Shown here one piece after another: positions 61,932 through 64,000 of a stretch of 64,000 nt of DNA; position 1 is the stretch's first letter, and each line of letters begins with the position of its first letter. Both the position numbers and the translations under genes were made by a program. The notes under the pieces were generated by a model. That model was given only the letters and a program-made list of their open reading frames with translations, searched no databases and was not told where the DNA came from. Source of the stretch: Streptococcus bovimastitidis (GTDB taxonomy: Bacteria > Bacillota > Bacilli > Lactobacillales > Streptococcaceae). The stretch spans positions 434,001-498,000 of the forward strand of contig NZ_LZDD01000001.1 of NCBI RefSeq assembly GCF_001885095.1, given 5' to 3'.

Positions 61932-61973
61932 AATAGTGGTTAGAAAGTTTTTTTTCTAATCACTATTTTTTTT
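61932..61973 (+). terminator. Intrinsic terminator after phoU
   Basis: AATAGTGGTTAGAAA (61932-61946) pairs with TTTCTAATCACTATT (61953-61967), one G-U pair, then a T tract. A TGA-TATAAT (61926-61934) overlaps its left edge and could start pepN transcription. Confidence 0.88.
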
Positions 61974-61993
61974 GAATTTAACAAAGGAGATTT

Positions 61994-64000
61994 ATGAAGA
62001 CAGTAGAACATCTGGTTGAGAAATTTGTTCCGGAAAATTACAATATCTTTTTAGATATTAACCGTCAAAACAAGACTTTTTCAGGTAACGTTGCTATTAA
62101 TGGTGAGGCTTTGGACCATCACGTCGCTTTCCATCAAAAAGACCTAGAAATCCATTCAGTATTATTAGACAACGAGGCGATCTCATTCCAAACTAAACAT
62201 GATAATGAGACTGTAGAAGTTGACTTACCAGTAACTGGACTTATGACTTTAGTCATTGAATTCTCAGGTAAAATCACAGATAACATGACTGGAATTTACC
62301 CATCATATTACACCATTGACGGCCAACAAAAAGAGGTCATTTCGACTCAATTTGAAAGTCACTTTGCTCGCGAAGCCTTTCCGTGTATTGACGAACCACA
62401 AGCTAAAGCAACTTTTGATTTAAGCATTAAGTTCGATCAAGAAGAAGGCGAAATTGTCCTTTCTAATATGCCAGAAATCAATGTTGAACTCCGTAAGGAA
62501 ACAGGACTTTGGATTTTTGACACAACTCCGAAAATGTCTTCATATCTTCTTGCTTTTGGCTTAGGGGAATTGCAGGGCTTAACAGCAAAATCAAAAAATG
62601 GTACTGAGGTTGGTATTTTTGCCACACTTGCTCATCCGAGTAGCTCTCTAGAATTTGCCTTGGATATCGCAGTCCGTGTCATTGATTTCTATGAAGATTA
62701 CTTTGGTGTTAAATACCCGATTCCACAATCTTATAACCTTGCCTTACCAGACTTTTCAGCTGGAGCAATGGAAAACTGGGGCTTAATCACTTACCGTGAA
62801 ATTTACCTTTTAGTTGATAAAAACTCTACCGCATCCAGCCGTCAACAAGTTGCACTAGTAGTAGCCCATGAGTTAGCTCACCAATGGTTTGGTAACTTAG
62901 TAACCATGAAATGGTGGGATGACTTATGGTTGAATGAAAGTTTTGCCAATATGATGGAATATGTATCTGTTGATGCCGTTGAACCATCTTGGAAAATCTT
63001 TGAAGATTTCCAAACAACTGGTGTGCCTTTGGCTTTAAAACGGGATGCTACTGATGGTGTTCAATCGGTTCACGTGGAAGTTAACCACCCTGACGAAATT
63101 AATACCTTATTTGATCCAGCAATCGTTTATGCTAAAGGTAGTCGTCTTATGCACATGTTAAGACGGTGGATTGGTGATGCTGATTTTGCTAAAGGTTTAG
63201 GACTTTACTTTGAAAAACACCAATATGGTAACACAATTGGGCGCGATTTATGGGATGCTCTTGGTCACGCTTCTGGCAAAGATGTTGCAGCCTTTATGGA
63301 TGCTTGGTTAGAGCAACCTGGCTATCCTGTTGTGACGCTTTCTGTTGAGGGTGATAACTTGCGCATCAGCCAAGATCAATTCTTCATCGGTGAACATGAA
63401 GAAAGTGACCGCATTTGGCCAATTCCTTTAAATGCTAGCTGGACTGGTTTACCAGAAACACTCGCAGAAAAAGAAATTGTCATTCCAAATTTCAGTCAAC
63501 TTGCTCAAGCAAATCAAGGACCTTTACGTCTTAATACAGAGAATACAGCTCATTATATCTCTAATTATAAGGGGCAATTATTCCAAGATATTCAGGAGCA
63601 ATTAAACCTCCTTGATCAAACAAGTTTACTTCAAATTATTCAAGAACGTCGCCTATTAGCAGAGAGCCAATTGATTTCATATTCTGAACTTGTACCATTA
63701 ATTGCCTCACTTAAAGATGCTAAATCCTTTATGGTTGCCTCAGCTATCAATCAGGTTCTTGTTGGACTCAACCGTTTTGTTGATGAAGATACTGCAGAGG
63801 AAGCTGCCTATAATCAATTAGTAAAAGAGATTTTCCAAGCAGATTATGAATTACATGGTTTTGATAAAAAAGCTGATGAATCAGATGAAGCTGAAATGGT
63901 ACGTCAAATTGCTTTAGGTAATTTAGTTACAACTGGCTACCAACCAGTTATCGATAAAGCTCATGACGTTTTTGGTAAATACGCAGATGATATCAGCAAA
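61994..64000 (+). CDS. pepN: Aminopeptidase N (M1 family), 3' truncated by the window
   Basis: This M1 metallo-aminopeptidase removes N-terminal residues from peptides in the cytosol. It runs off the right edge: 669 codons are present, and the lactic-acid-bacterial enzyme is about 845 residues. The exopeptidase motif GAMEN lies at residues 257-261, and the zinc site is His292 and His296 in HELAHQWFGN plus Glu315 in WLNESFAN. The start ATG has AAAGGAGA four bases upstream. No stop occurs before the edge. Confidence 0.95.
   Translation, partial: MKTVEHLVEKFVPENYNIFLDINRQNKTFSGNVAINGEALDHHVAFHQKDLEIHSVLLDNEAISFQTKHDNETVEVDLPVTGLMTLVIEFSGKITDNMTGIYPSYYTIDGQQKEVISTQFESHFAREAFPCIDEPQAKATFDLSIKFDQEEGEIVLSNMPEINVELRKETGLWIFDTTPKMSSYLLAFGLGELQGLTAKSKNGTEVGIFATLAHPSSSLEFALDIAVRVIDFYEDYFGVKYPIPQSYNLALPDFSAGAMENWGLITYREIYLLVDKNSTASSRQQVALVVAHELAHQWFGNLVTMKWWDDLWLNESFANMMEYVSVDAVEPSWKIFEDFQTTGVPLALKRDATDGVQSVHVEVNHPDEINTLFDPAIVYAKGSRLMHMLRRWIGDADFAKGLGLYFEKHQYGNTIGRDLWDALGHASGKDVAAFMDAWLEQPGYPVVTLSVEGDNLRISQDQFFIGEHEESDRIWPIPLNASWTGLPETLAEKEIVIPNFSQLAQANQGPLRLNTENTAHYISNYKGQLFQDIQEQLNLLDQTSLLQIIQERRLLAESQLISYSELVPLIASLKDAKSFMVASAINQVLVGLNRFVDEDTAEEAAYNQLVKEIFQADYELHGFDKKADESDEAEMVRQIALGNLVTTGYQPVIDKAHDVFGKYADDISK

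Overview
The window is a contiguous piece of a low-GC Firmicute chromosome that is almost certainly a Streptococcus, most likely of the pyogenic group (S. uberis/parauberis/iniae-like; the species is inferred, not proven). Support comes from the order parE - YkvA-like gene - parC - ilvE - DUF2969 - tRNAs - rpsA, a four-domain S1 protein, a short DnaE next to pfkA-pyk, the tmRNA tag AKNTNTYALAA, strong AAGGAG ribosome binding sites and TATAAT promoters. No prophage, insertion sequence, CRISPR array or rRNA operon is visible. Nearly all genes are intact; the two truncated ones are the 3' end of pyrE at the left edge and the 5' two-thirds or more of pepN at the right edge.

Layout. 1-868: end of pyrE, then a 570-base gene-free stretch with a nested palindromic element and a possible small RNA. 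869-7786: acetyltransferase, DUF1398 protein, PEBP-like protein, amidase, an amino-acid ABC system without its own ATPase, ung and pyrC. 7856-16889: plsY (reverse), topoisomerase IV parE/parC with a small membrane gene between them, ilvE, DUF2969, tRNA-Tyr, tRNA-Gln and rpsA. 16989-21033: tRNA-Arg, a lipoprotein gene, tmRNA, a VTT membrane protein and a reverse GntR-ABC-permease operon. 21206-27667: dnaE, pfkA, pyk and a signal-peptidase-like gene that lacks the usual catalytic lysine. 27936-35244: glmS with two NagR-like operators, then the mannitol operon mtlA-mtlR-mtlF-mtlD with MtlR-like and cre-like sites. 35383-41684: PhnA-like zinc ribbon protein, a complete amino-acid ABC operon, a manganese-type CDF exporter with an extra C-terminal domain, and pcrA. 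42003-45557: an envelope-stress cluster (two GlsB paralogues, AmaP, DUF2273, two Asp23, CsbD) behind a structured leader, followed by a GntR/RCK_C regulator resembling BusR. 45656-53305: tpx, a TetR-controlled MacB-like ABC exporter, an orphan half-length HsdS-like protein, a FUSC-type membrane protein and a DUF2130 coiled-coil protein. 53438-64000: truB-ribF, spx, UPF0223, inositol monophosphatase, the pstS-C-A-B-B-phoU phosphate operon behind a PHO-box-like triple repeat, and pepN.

How the parts work together. The window links amino-sugar and sugar-alcohol use (glmS, mtl), glycolysis (pfkA-pyk), phosphate uptake (pst-phoU), nucleotide synthesis (pyrE, pyrC) and DNA replication/repair (dnaE, parE/parC, pcrA, ung) with several stress functions (Asp23/GlsB, spx, tpx, tmRNA). 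The most notable points are local: a tandem second IIB domain without cysteine in MtlA, a PstB paralogue with arginine in place of the H-loop histidine, an SPase-like protein missing its lysine, NagR- and MtlR-type operators recognisable by sequence, paired 17-base repeats around a TetR/ABC divergent promoter, and a structured leader on the Asp23 operon. Database searches could not be run, so family names rest on motif recognition.
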